Source of the DNA: Clostridiaceae bacterium
Lineage (GTDB): Bacteria > Bacillota > Clostridia > Lachnospirales > Lachnospiraceae
Direction: 5' to 3'
Length of the DNA: 64,000 bases
NCBI GenBank assembly: GCA_021200535.1
Contig: JAJQGL010000086.1
Location: 1 to 64,000, forward strand
Numbering within the stretch: position 1 is the first letter of the stretch; each line of letters starts with the position of its first letter. The notes under the pieces were generated by a model. That model made no database searches, had not been told where the DNA came from, and saw only the letters and a list, made by a program, of their open reading frames with translations. Positions 7,481 through 16,225 of this stretch are shown piece by piece. Made by a program: the position numbers and the translations under genes.

Positions 7481-9544
7481 TCACCTCACAATTTTATAAT
7501 ACGTTTTCGCAGTCAGGCGGTAAATCAGCACATACACCCCGGAAAACACCAGCAAATTAGTGACGGTGCACAGTAAAAACAGCTTCTTATCTGTGAGATA
7601 AAAACAGAGCAGAAATTTTGTGAGTATCGGAAAAGCCACCGCCATGTGAACCGCCGCCACGAAAAGCGGCAGGAAAAATACAAGCAGTATCTGGCTGGTA
7701 ATGCTTTTCTGAATTTCAGCCCTGCTCATGCCAACCTTTTGCATAATCTGATAACGGTCACGATCCTCATAGCCCTCCGACACCTGCTTATAATAAATGA
7801 TGACCGCCGTTGCAAAAAGAAACACAAAGCCGAGAAAAAAACCGAGAAATAAGCTCGACCCATAAAGTCCATATAGATTCGCCGTCCCCTCCGCCTTGCT
7901 ATCGACGCTATAATTACAGCCGCCCTCTGCATTTTCGGCATTTTCCACATAGTCCTCGACCGCACGCTCTACATCCGCCTGCAAGCTGTCATTTACACTC
8001 TGTAATTTTTCCTCCCGATTGGAAAAATCAACCAAAAGCTCATATGTGATATCGGAAGCAAGATCTCCATAAGCTGATTTTTGCAGCTGATACATCTGCT
8101 TCAAGACAGTATCATCCCTAACCACAATTCCAAATGTATTAAATGCCTGATCTGTTGCAGAGTGTACCGGAAATTCATCCAGTGCAGACACAATCGTCCA
8201 TGCCGTTCCCTCTAACAAAAAGGTATCCGGCAGATGAACTGTCGCATTGTCCGTAAGTTCATAATATCCAACCTGATTTTCAGACAGTGATACTTTCTTT
8301 CCTGTCAGCCGCTCATATTCCGAAGCTGTAATGACAGCCAGCCCAGCACATCTCTCAACTCCCTGCAAATCATTCCATTCATCAGAAGCAGGAAAAACCG
8401 CTCCGTCCTCCTCTAATACCACGGTATAACGGAGTACAGTACGTGTATTGATCTTACTGATGGTAAGGCCATACTCTCCTGCAGATTCTTCTATCGTTTC
8501 CTTTAAAACAGACCGAAGCGCGGCACCTCCCTCTGTTCCATCTGTAGTAGTGTAATCGGCTGATAGGATTAAGTCACTGGGATACAAAAGCTCCAGACTA
8601 TTTTCAATCCCCGCATAAAGACTCACTGTCGTAGAAAGCACAATCAGCACACCTGTAGCCAGAATACATATAGAAGCAAGTCCGACTGCATTTTGTTTCA
8701 TCCGGTACAAAAGACCGGAAACCGCTGTCATATGGTTTATTTTATAATAATAACGCTTATTTTTCTTCAGGCATTTAAAAAGCAAAATGGTACCTGCCGT
8801 AAACAGACAATAGGTTCCAACCATAACAAACAAAGCCGCCGCAAAAAAATATACCAGGCTCTGCAGGGGCGACTGCACGCTTAATGCCAGATAGTAACCT
8901 GCGCCGAGGGCCAAAAGCCCTATCACAAAAACCGGCCATTTGACTTTCGGCTCCTTTTCCCCGTAAGAACGGCTGCTTAAAAGTTCCACTGTTTTCATGC
9001 CTAAAAGCTGGACACGGCTAAAAAGAAATGCTATAACATACAATCCGGCATACACCAGAGCCGTTTTTCCAATCGCCCCATATTGCAGATAATAAAATCC
9101 TGAAATACCATCTGCCTGCATAATTCTACACAACAAAAGAGAAAACGCCTTATACAGCAGCATTCCGGCAAACAGGCCGGTCAGAATTGCCGCCACGGCA
9201 GAAAACATACTTTCCCAAAAAAGAATCCGGCCGATGTGCCGCTTCTCCATGCCCAGTACATGATAGATGCCATAATCCCTTCTGCGCTGTTTCATCAGAA
9301 AACTGTTCGTATACAAAATTAAAATAGCCGAAAGGATAACCATAACTGCCGTCCCCATCTGCATAATCCTTGGAATTACATATCCGCCGCGTATCTGACA
9401 GATATACTCATCTGACACAAGCGTCATCAGAATATAAGAAATGGCAGTAAACGCGCATCCTGAAAAAATATGCGGAAGATACAGACGGCGGTTTTTATTT
9501 ATAGCAGAAAACGCAAATCGGATGGAAAAGAACAGATTATTCAT
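7481..9544 (-). CDS. BceB-like ABC transporter permease (antimicrobial peptide resistance)
   Basis: Membrane part of a peptide-sensing/resistance ABC transporter. 687 residues with an FtsX-type core. Predicted layout matches BceB: an N-terminal membrane segment (PHIFSGCAFTAISYILMTLV), clusters of membrane segments, a large extracellular domain of roughly 200-230 residues between the seventh and eighth segments (about residues 310-560), then three C-terminal segments. The ATG at 9544 overlaps the ATPase stop by 8 bases and has GGGAGG upstream; the frame opens at 9691 but that part lies within the ATPase gene. In this family the permease also acts as the sensor for the partner histidine kinase. 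Substrate unknown; bacitracin-like or lantibiotic peptides are the family precedent. Confidence 0.9.
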   Translation of the reverse strand: MNNLFFSIRFAFSAINKNRRLYLPHIFSGCAFTAISYILMTLVSDEYICQIRGGYVIPRIMQMGTAVMVILSAILILYTNSFLMKQRRRDYGIYHVLGMEKRHIGRILFWESMFSAVAAILTGLFAGMLLYKAFSLLLCRIMQADGISGFYYLQYGAIGKTALVYAGLYVIAFLFSRVQLLGMKTVELLSSRSYGEKEPKVKWPVFVIGLLALGAGYYLALSVQSPLQSLVYFFAAALFVMVGTYCLFTAGTILLFKCLKKNKRYYYKINHMTAVSGLLYRMKQNAVGLASICILATGVLIVLSTTVSLYAGIENSLELLYPSDLILSADYTTTDGTEGGAALRSVLKETIEESAGEYGLTISKINTRTVLRYTVVLEEDGAVFPASDEWNDLQGVERCAGLAVITASEYERLTGKKVSLSENQVGYYELTDNATVHLPDTFLLEGTAWTIVSALDEFPVHSATDQAFNTFGIVVRDDTVLKQMYQLQKSAYGDLASDITYELLVDFSNREEKLQSVNDSLQADVERAVEDYVENAENAEGGCNYSVDSKAEGTANLYGLYGSSLFLGFFLGFVFLFATAVIIYYKQVSEGYEDRDRYQIMQKVGMSRAEIQKSITSQILLVFFLPLFVAAVHMAVAFPILTKFLLCFYLTDKKLFLLCTVTNLLVFSGVYVLIYRLTAKTYYKIVR

Positions 9545-10319
9545 ACTGCGCCTCCCTTCCGGAAACATGCATTCCTGCAATCGTGGTAAGCGTATCGGCA
9601 ATTTTCTGATACATCGCTTCATATGACTGTCCCGCCTTGTAAAGCTGATGGTAAATCTCACCGTCCCGCAAAAAAAGAACACGTCCCGCATGAGAGGCCG
9701 CTTTAATAGAATGGGTAACCATCAGGATAGTCTGCCCTTCCCGGTTGATTTCCCCAAAAAGCGCAAGCAGCGCATCAGAAGATCTGGAATCCAGTGCCCC
9801 GGTCGGCTCATCTGCCAGTATCAGGGACGGCTTTGTAATCAATGCTCTTGCAACAGCTGCCCGCTGTTTCTGTCCTCCCGAAACTTCATAAGGATATTTT
9901 TTCATCTGTTCCGCGATTCCCAGCTTTTGCACCAAAGGGTTCAGATCATACTGCATTTCCTCGTAACGTTTTCCCGCCAGAACCAGCGGAAGCAAAATAT
10001 TGTCCTCCAGCGTAAAGGTGTCAAGGAGATTAAACTCCTGAAACACAAAACCGAGATTCTCTCTTCGGAATGCGGCAATCTTTTTTTCCGGGATGCCTCC
10101 CAATTCCTTTCCCTGCAGAAGCACCTGACCGGATGTCGCCTTATCCAGTGCAGCCAGAATGTTAAGAAGCGTCGTCTTACCACTTCCAGATTCTCCCATA
10201 ATCGCCACATACTCCCCCTGCTCCACCATAAAATTCACATTGGAAAGCGCTTTTACCTGATGAGCGCCAAAACGAGAAGTATAAATTTTTTCTAAACAAT
10301 TAACCTGTAAAATTGCCAT
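9537..10319 (-). CDS. BceA-like ABC transporter ATP-binding protein
   Basis: Cytoplasmic ATPase powering the adjacent permease. 260 residues with Walker A GESGSGKTT, Q-loop FQEFNLLDTF, signature VSGGQKQR, Walker B LILADEPTGALD and the switch His in MVTHS. MacB/LolD-type subfamily. ATG preceded by GGAGG. Overlaps the permease by 8 bases, so the pair is translationally coupled. It is preceded by its own promoter and a BceR-type operator, so it can be induced separately from the two-component genes upstream. Confidence 0.94.
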   Translation of the reverse strand: MAILQVNCLEKIYTSRFGAHQVKALSNVNFMVEQGEYVAIMGESGSGKTTLLNILAALDKATSGQVLLQGKELGGIPEKKIAAFRRENLGFVFQEFNLLDTFTLEDNILLPLVLAGKRYEEMQYDLNPLVQKLGIAEQMKKYPYEVSGGQKQRAAVARALITKPSLILADEPTGALDSRSSDALLALFGEINREGQTILMVTHSIKAASHAGRVLFLRDGEIYHQLYKAGQSYEAMYQKIADTLTTIAGMHVSGREAQYE

Positions 10320-10382
10320 ATTTCCATCCTCCTTTTTTAGGGGACACCTTCCGCTGCAGCGAAAGTGACACCTTATGCACTC

Positions 10383-10410
10383 ATCATAACAGCGCAGCCG
10401 CCCCCGTAAA
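10383..10410 (-). promoter_or_regulatory. Promoter of the Bce-like transporter genes
   Basis: Minus-strand TTTACG (10405-10410) and TATGAT (10383-10388) are separated by 16 bases. It lies about 65 bases before the ATPase start and just downstream of the operator. Confidence 0.5.
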
Positions 10411-10441
10411 ATCGAATGATGTGACAGTTTAACCGTTCATG

Positions 10442-10455
10442 TGACAATTTTGTAA
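10442..10455. promoter_or_regulatory. BceR-type operator
   Basis: TGACAATTTTGTAA fits the BceR-family consensus TNACA-N4-TGTAA perfectly. It lies upstream of the transporter promoter. A second half-site, TGACA, occurs at 10422-10426. The adjacent response regulator (11540-12211) is the expected ligand. Confidence 0.75.
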
Positions 10456-10476
10456 GATAACGTCCCCTAAAAAAGA

Positions 10477-11547
10477 TCAGTCAGAAACATGAACCGGACA
10501 TTTTTTCAAATCCAGATAAATAACAGTTCCGACATTTACATCAGATTCCGCCCAGATACGGTGCCCAAGTTTCCCGGCAGCACGTTTGCACAGATACAGA
10601 CCCAGCCCGGAAGATTTTTTGTCCGCCCGTCCATTATAGCCGGTATATCCTTTTTCAAAAATACGAGGAAGATCTTCCGGCGCAATACCGATACCGGTAT
10701 CCCTGATTTCCAGGATTTCCTGCTGCGTAAACCGTATTGTAATCCCGCCCGACTTTGTGTATTTCAAAGAATTGGAAAGTATCTGCTCTATAATAAACAA
10801 CAGCCATTTTTCATCTGTCAAAACCAGCAGTTTTACAGGCTCATACGTAAGCCAAAGCCGTTTCTGCACAAACTCATGTGCATATTTGCGGATCGCCTGA
10901 CGGATAATTCCATCCAGCGGATATCTGTCAAGGACAAGGTCATTTTCCGGGCTGTCAAGCCGAAAATATACCAGAACCATCTCAACATACTGTTCTATTC
11001 GAAACAATTCTGCCAGAAGCCGCCTGTGTTCCTCCGTATCTCCGTCCTGAAGCCGAAGTTTCAGCGCTGCAATAGGCGTCTTAATCTGATGCACCCAGGT
11101 CGTATAATAATCCATCATATCCTGCCGTTCCTGCTGAAATTTTCCTGCCATCTGCCGATATTGCTTCAATATGGATTGCAGAATATGAATGTACTCTGCT
11201 TCCAACAGGGAATCCGCCGGATGTTCTTCATGTTCCCAAAACCGGTTCTCTAAAAGAAAACCAGCCGGAGAAAGTTCTGACACAGAGGCCGGCCATGCAC
11301 CGGTCTCTGAAAAAAAATCCATCATCTCTGACAGCCTTTTGTGTTTTTGTGCATACCGCAAAAAGCGGACAGCAAGCATGGCGGCTCCAACAGGCACACA
11401 CAGCAGCACCGCATAAAGCACGGCCTCTGTTTTCACCTGATAGAGGAAAAACACGGCAGCAAAAATCAGCGTAAAACAAAAAAACGCCAAAAACGTCCAT
11501 CTTTTCTCTTTGCAATATTGTTGAAAAAGCATCCTTTTTTTATCCAA
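10477..11547 (-). CDS. BceS-like intramembrane-sensing histidine kinase
   Basis: Inner-membrane sensor kinase for peptide stress. 356 residues: two N-terminal membrane segments (about 17-37 and 43-62) with almost no extracellular loop, the hallmark of BceS-type kinases that are driven by their ABC transporter. The H-box is TTWVHQIKTPIAAL, then N-box EQILSNSLKYTKSG, G1 DTGIGI and G2 GLGLYL. The annotated start is a TTG at 11547 inside the regulator's last codons (8-base overlap); an ATG at 11532 is an alternative. Stops just before the 142-bp inverted-repeat segment. Confidence 0.92.
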   Translation of the reverse strand: MDKKRMLFQQYCKEKRWTFLAFFCFTLIFAAVFFLYQVKTEAVLYAVLLCVPVGAAMLAVRFLRYAQKHKRLSEMMDFFSETGAWPASVSELSPAGFLLENRFWEHEEHPADSLLEAEYIHILQSILKQYRQMAGKFQQERQDMMDYYTTWVHQIKTPIAALKLRLQDGDTEEHRRLLAELFRIEQYVEMVLVYFRLDSPENDLVLDRYPLDGIIRQAIRKYAHEFVQKRLWLTYEPVKLLVLTDEKWLLFIIEQILSNSLKYTKSGGITIRFTQQEILEIRDTGIGIAPEDLPRIFEKGYTGYNGRADKKSSGLGLYLCKRAAGKLGHRIWAESDVNVGTVIYLDLKKCPVHVSD

Positions 11548-12211
11548 TAATATACCCGCTCCCTACCTTTGTCCGGATAAAATCATCCAGTCCCACCTGC
11601 CCCAGCTTTCTGCGCAATCGTGCAATATTGACAGTCAGCGTATTCTCTTCCACATAACAGTCCATCTGCCACAGTCTAGTCATCAGGGTATCGCGGCTGA
11701 CAATCCTGCCCTTATTCTCAAATAGGGTTTGTAAAATCCGAAATTCATTTTTTGTAAGCTCAATCCGCTGCCCCTCATATGACAGAGAGCTATCATTCAG
11801 ATTGAGCCATGCGCCCTGATATTCCATCATAGGAATTTTGCCAGAACTGTCATAAGTGCGGCGCAGCACTGCATGGATTTTCGCCATCATGACAGTCAGA
11901 TCAATCGGTTTTGCAATAAAATCATCACCGCCCATATTCATCGCCATAACGATATTCATATTATCAGAGGCCGATGAAATAAATACAATAGGGACATTTG
12001 AAATCCTGCGAATCTCATTGCACCAGTGATAACCGTTATAAAAAGGAAGCATGATATCCAACAGCACCAGATGCGGATCATATTCTCCAAATACCGGCAT
12101 GATATTCTGAAAATCCTCAATACAGCGACAGTCATTTCCCCAGGAACAAATATGACGTTTCATGGCATCTGCAATGGAACTGTCATCCTCCGCAATTAAA
12201 ATCTTATACAT
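11540..12211 (-). CDS. BceR-like response regulator (OmpR family)
   Basis: DNA-binding regulator partnering the adjacent kinase. 223 residues: receiver with the acidic pair in AEDDSSI, the phospho-acceptor Asp in LVLLDIMLPFYNGY and the Lys in IAKPIDL, followed by an OmpR winged helix (ELTKNEFRILQTLF, NIARLRRKL, VGSGYIIG). The ATG overlaps the end of the upstream phosphodiesterase gene by 8 bases and has GGAAG 8 bases upstream. Expected to bind the operator at 10442-10455 and induce the transporter. Confidence 0.94.
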   Translation of the reverse strand: MYKILIAEDDSSIADAMKRHICSWGNDCRCIEDFQNIMPVFGEYDPHLVLLDIMLPFYNGYHWCNEIRRISNVPIVFISSASDNMNIVMAMNMGGDDFIAKPIDLTVMMAKIHAVLRRTYDSSGKIPMMEYQGAWLNLNDSSLSYEGQRIELTKNEFRILQTLFENKGRIVSRDTLMTRLWQMDCYVEENTLTVNIARLRRKLGQVGLDDFIRTKVGSGYIIG

Positions 12212-14510
12212 AATCGGACTTCCTTTTCAGATACTTTTCCTCAAATTCACTGACCGGAAGCGGCTTTGAGAAATAATACCCCTGGAAAATATCACAGCCT
12301 GCTTTTTTCAGATATTCTACCTGCTCCGGCGTTTCCACACCTTCCGCCACAGTCAGCAGATTCAATTTCTTTGCCATAGCAATAATGGCATCCATGATCA
12401 CCCTGTTCTTTTCGTTCTGTTCTGTCTCCCTTAAGAAGCCCATGTCAAGCTTCAGTACATTTACATTGATATCCTTCAGCGTATTCAGGGAAGAATAACC
12501 GCTTCCAAAATCATCAATTTCTATCTGGAATCCATACTCGCGAAGGTTACTCAGAACAGAAATTGTTTTCTGCAAATCTGCCATAATTGCCGTTTCTGTA
12601 ATCTCTAATTTTAAATTCAGCGGATCAATCTGGTATTTTTCTACCAGTCCGACAAAAGTCTTGTATATATCAATAAAATAAAAATCCTTTTGCGAAATAT
12701 TTACAGAAATATGCAGATTCCCCTGCCCTTCCTCTTTCCATTTTTTTAACTGGATACAGGCAGCTTCCCATATATAGCTGTCAAGCCGGTAGATCAAACC
12801 GGTCTTTTCCAGCACTTCAATAAATATTCCGGGCGGCATCATCCCTTTTTCCGGATGTTTCCAGCGAACCAATGCTTCCGCCCCCAAAAGGCTCAAGTCG
12901 CCAGAAGAAATCTGCGGCTGCAAAAACATCTGGAACTGCTTCTCTGAAATCGCTGCATCAAATTCACTGATGATCATGTTCTGTTGATGCAGCTCTGACC
13001 AAAGCACATCATCATAGTAAGCGATATTCTGCGAATAGCTGTCCTTAATTTTGTGAATAGCCAAAAGCGCCCTGTCGCACATAACCGATACTTCAATTTC
13101 CGGATCAAGAATGCGGTAAACCCCCACGTGCACATGCATCCTGTATACATCCGTCTGCGCCAGATCCTCCACTTCCTGCGCAAACCGGATGAACATTTCT
13201 TCCTCATAATATTCTTTCCTGACGCAAATAGCAAACATATCCGACCCCAAACGGCCGAATACCGAATCAAACCGGGTATTCTCACGCAGCATCTGTGCCA
13301 GCTGAATCAGAATCTCATCCCCCCGCTCCTTGCCGAACAGCTCGTTGACCAGCTTAAAATCCTTAATATTCGATACAACGATATAGCGTTCTGTCTCCGA
13401 ATCATCCTTTAACTTTTCCTTTACTCTCTCGCAAAACCGCTTCTGGTTGTAAATTCCGGTAAGTTCGTCATGCGTAGCACGATAGCGTTCACATTTCAGC
13501 TTCTCAACCGCTTCTGTTTCATCCTTCATTAAAAAATAACAGCCGATATAATGTCCCTTTTCATCCAGCAGCGGGTTATACTGCATTTCCATATAAACAG
13601 ACTGGTCCGCGATCCTGCGTTTCATCTGCCAGGAATCCTCTTTCTTTTCCCCTATCTTTTTGCCGCAGTCACCCCACTCCGCCATAAAATCTTCCATGCC
13701 GGCAAAATGATTTTCCTTATCAATCAGGTCCCGGACCCATTGATTGACGTAAATGCACCGACCATCCTTATCAAAACACAAAATACCAATATCCACATCC
13801 TGAATCGAATACGACAAGAGCTTCACCATCAGCCCCTGCGGAACATACATCAGGGTAAAATATGCTATGGCAATCGCCAAAAGGATATACAGGAGAGGCG
13901 AAATATCAGCCGGAATAAAATCGACAAAACGATATGCCATATTTGCTGCCAGAATCGCAATGAGGGAAAACAGTATAAACTCATACTTTTTTCGGTACAG
14001 CTTAACCGTTTGAAATGTTTTCGTGATCAGTGTCAGCAGGGACAGCATCGCAATGACATACACAAATACAAGATGAATCCGATAAACAGGAACCTTGTGT
14101 ATCATGACATTACAAAGCTCACCTTGACTGGTCACAGTCCGCTCAACCGTAAAGATATGCTGCGTCCATGTATTCAATACCATCGAAACCGTATCAATCG
14201 CGCATCCAATATAGGTCAGTGTTTTGATGACACGGTTTTCTTCAAAGCTTTCCGTATATTTCTGCACAAAGGTCAGCAGTACAACCACCAGCCAGTCTGT
14301 CGAGGCCAGATATATCCCAAAAAACAAGGCTGACAGCCATGCAGCATTCACTGTCACTGCAAAGGCATTCCACATAGCCGTTATAAGCGCAACTCCGAAC
14401 AGCAGCTGTATGTATAGTCTGATTTCATTTTTAAACCTTCTTAACCAAAATATCCCTACAAACAGCAAAAAAGCCAGTCCGCAGGACAATCCAAAAAAAA
14501 CTCCTATCAT
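12204..14510 (-). CDS. Membrane c-di-GMP phosphodiesterase (7TM-PAS-degenerate GGDEF-EAL)
   Basis: Predicted to hydrolyse cyclic di-GMP at the membrane. 768 residues: about seven membrane helices (1-230), PAS (about 238-335), GGDEF (about 340-500) and EAL (about 515-765). The GGDEF signature is replaced by LGSDM at 421-425, so cyclase activity is unlikely. The EAL side is intact: EAL at 545-547 in GAEALVRW, EITETAIM, DDFGSGYSSL, KLD and AEGVETPEQ. The ATG has GGAG upstream. The stop overlaps the BceR-like start by 8 bases, so the enzyme is made together with the peptide-response system. Confidence 0.93.
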   Translation of the reverse strand: MIGVFFGLSCGLAFLLFVGIFWLRRFKNEIRLYIQLLFGVALITAMWNAFAVTVNAAWLSALFFGIYLASTDWLVVVLLTFVQKYTESFEENRVIKTLTYIGCAIDTVSMVLNTWTQHIFTVERTVTSQGELCNVMIHKVPVYRIHLVFVYVIAMLSLLTLITKTFQTVKLYRKKYEFILFSLIAILAANMAYRFVDFIPADISPLLYILLAIAIAYFTLMYVPQGLMVKLLSYSIQDVDIGILCFDKDGRCIYVNQWVRDLIDKENHFAGMEDFMAEWGDCGKKIGEKKEDSWQMKRRIADQSVYMEMQYNPLLDEKGHYIGCYFLMKDETEAVEKLKCERYRATHDELTGIYNQKRFCERVKEKLKDDSETERYIVVSNIKDFKLVNELFGKERGDEILIQLAQMLRENTRFDSVFGRLGSDMFAICVRKEYYEEEMFIRFAQEVEDLAQTDVYRMHVHVGVYRILDPEIEVSVMCDRALLAIHKIKDSYSQNIAYYDDVLWSELHQQNMIISEFDAAISEKQFQMFLQPQISSGDLSLLGAEALVRWKHPEKGMMPPGIFIEVLEKTGLIYRLDSYIWEAACIQLKKWKEEGQGNLHISVNISQKDFYFIDIYKTFVGLVEKYQIDPLNLKLEITETAIMADLQKTISVLSNLREYGFQIEIDDFGSGYSSLNTLKDINVNVLKLDMGFLRETEQNEKNRVIMDAIIAMAKKLNLLTVAEGVETPEQVEYLKKAGCDIFQGYYFSKPLPVSEFEEKYLKRKSDYV

Positions 14511-14567
14511 TCCGCTTTCTCCTTTGATTCCAATGCTATCATTACAAAACCAAAAACACCTGTTTTC

Positions 14568-14596
14568 ATCATATCTTATATTTTACTATACTGCAA
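14568..14596 (-). promoter_or_regulatory. Promoter of the phosphodiesterase-BceRS-like operon
   Basis: Minus-strand TTGCAG (14591-14596) and TATGAT (14568-14573) with a 17-base spacer, about 60 bases before the phosphodiesterase start. Confidence 0.6.
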
Positions 14597-14645
14597 CCCA
14601 TTTTCTATTTTTAATAACCGTTTCTTATTTGCGGCCGGCATCCGG

Positions 14646-16148
14646 TCAGAGCGCCGGTTTTTCACGGTTTTCAAGCTCGGATAACAGCTCCCTTCTCCGC
14701 GTCCCGACCAAAAGCTCCCTGCTGTAACGCTGATACCGTTCACAGCTGTAGCTGCTAAGAAAAGAAACTGCTGCCTCTGACATCGTCAGCTCCGTCACAA
14801 AAAGAATCATCTCCTGCCCCTGTGCAAACGCTTCTTCCATAAAATCAAACCCATGTTCAAGCATTTGCCCTGCCTTCTTTTTTGTTTCATCAAGCAGCCT
14901 GCGCTGTTGATCAAAGCCCTCCTTTGCCTGCAGAAAGCTTTCCTTCGCCTCACCGGCCGAAGGCCGGCACTGCTTCAGACTTTCAAGCAGCCTTTGCCAG
15001 TTTTGTTTCTCTCTTCTGGTATAAAATCCGGCGTTTTTTCTGTCCTGAAATTCCTGCCGCCTCACAAGCAGCAGCTCTTCATAGCACGCCGCCGTATCCT
15101 GCGCACTCTCTACCTGCCCGCGGTATTCCTTCAAAAAGGCATACCACAAATCTGTCAGGTCTTTCTGCTCCTGCAGGCTGCGCAGCTGTTTAAACAGCCC
15201 GTCAAGCAAAAGCTGTACGACACTAAAACGCTCATCAAACGGCGCCTGCAGCAGCCTTTGGTAAATCTCTTTCCTGACTTTTCCCTGCAAAATGTCCGGA
15301 ATACTGTAATCATCCTGATATTTCCGGTACAAATCCAGATAAGCGGCAACATCCTCTGCAACCTCTTCATGCCGCAAAAATTCATATACAATCTCTTCCG
15401 TTACCGGAATATGCAGCGCATCATACGTATCGAGCAGGGCGCCGAGATCTTCCCATCCTCTTGCTGTCACAAAACGAAGCCCATCCACATCTGTCTCCAC
15501 CCGGTAAAAATTTTCAGGACGGATTTCCAGATAACTTAACAGTGCAGGATATATCCCTTCCGCCCTCGCATATTCTTTCCATGCCGCATAATCTGCATCA
15601 ACGTCAATACGGCGGACCCGGTCGAGCGTAACCATATCAAATTCCCTGACCGATTTATTATATTCCGGCGGATTGCCTGCGGCAACAATAATCCAGCCCT
15701 CCGGCACTGCCTGGTTTCCGAACGTTTTGCATTGCAAAAACTGTAGCATAGTCGGCGCCAGTGTCTCGGAAACACAGTTTATCTCATCAATAAATAAAAT
15801 CCCTTCTGTCAGTCCGGTCTCTCTCATTCTGGTATAAATGCTTGCAATAATTTCGCTCATGGTATATTCCGTCACAAAGCAGGCTTTTTCACCAAATTCC
15901 TCCTCCCGGATCATTGGAAGCCCTACCGCACTCTGCCTGGTATGATGCGTAATCGTATAGGCAACCAGCGCAATCTCACACTCTCTGGCAATCTGTTCCA
16001 TAATCTGCGTTTTTCCGATTCCCGGCGGTCCCATCAGAAGCACCGGACGCTGGCGGATTAACGGAATCCGGTACTCTCCCCTGTCATCTTTCTGCAGATA
16101 TGCGTGTACGGTATCTTTTATCTCCTGTTTTGCCTCTTTAATGTTCAT
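14646..16148 (-). CDS. MoxR-type AAA+ ATPase
   Basis: Likely chaperone-like ATPase working with the VWA-like protein encoded just upstream. 500 residues: AAA+ core in the first 250 with Walker A GPPGIGKT, Walker B ILFIDEIN, sensor-1 Asn in VAAGNPPEYN and an Arg-finger region DMVTLDRVRRIDV; the C-terminal half is mostly helical with coiled-coil-like stretches and is longer than classic MoxR (about 330). Last gene of the run PBP1A-small membrane protein-LRR-VWA-MoxR. The ribosome site is weak (AAAGG about 13 bases from the ATG). Its client is unknown. Confidence 0.85.
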   Translation of the reverse strand: MNIKEAKQEIKDTVHAYLQKDDRGEYRIPLIRQRPVLLMGPPGIGKTQIMEQIARECEIALVAYTITHHTRQSAVGLPMIREEEFGEKACFVTEYTMSEIIASIYTRMRETGLTEGILFIDEINCVSETLAPTMLQFLQCKTFGNQAVPEGWIIVAAGNPPEYNKSVREFDMVTLDRVRRIDVDADYAAWKEYARAEGIYPALLSYLEIRPENFYRVETDVDGLRFVTARGWEDLGALLDTYDALHIPVTEEIVYEFLRHEEVAEDVAAYLDLYRKYQDDYSIPDILQGKVRKEIYQRLLQAPFDERFSVVQLLLDGLFKQLRSLQEQKDLTDLWYAFLKEYRGQVESAQDTAACYEELLLVRRQEFQDRKNAGFYTRREKQNWQRLLESLKQCRPSAGEAKESFLQAKEGFDQQRRLLDETKKKAGQMLEHGFDFMEEAFAQGQEMILFVTELTMSEAAVSFLSSYSCERYQRYSRELLVGTRRRELLSELENREKPAL

Positions 16149-16225
16149 TAATCTGATCCAAACCTTTCTGTTATACAGTCTTTCCCTCTCATTTTGCTCC
16201 GCATAAAAACGTCATTTACATTCTG

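Larger units (their letters stand above)
10333..10474. repeat. 142-bp segment bounded by 13-bp inverted repeats
   Basis: TTTTTTAGGGGAC (10333-10345) and GTCCCCTAAAAAA (10462-10474) are perfect inverted copies. They enclose the promoter and operator of the transporter genes. The inner copy abuts the GGAGG of the ATPase gene; the outer copy lies 2 bases after the kinase stop. Either a long-range RNA stem or a MITE-like insertion is possible; no target duplication is seen. Confidence 0.6.
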
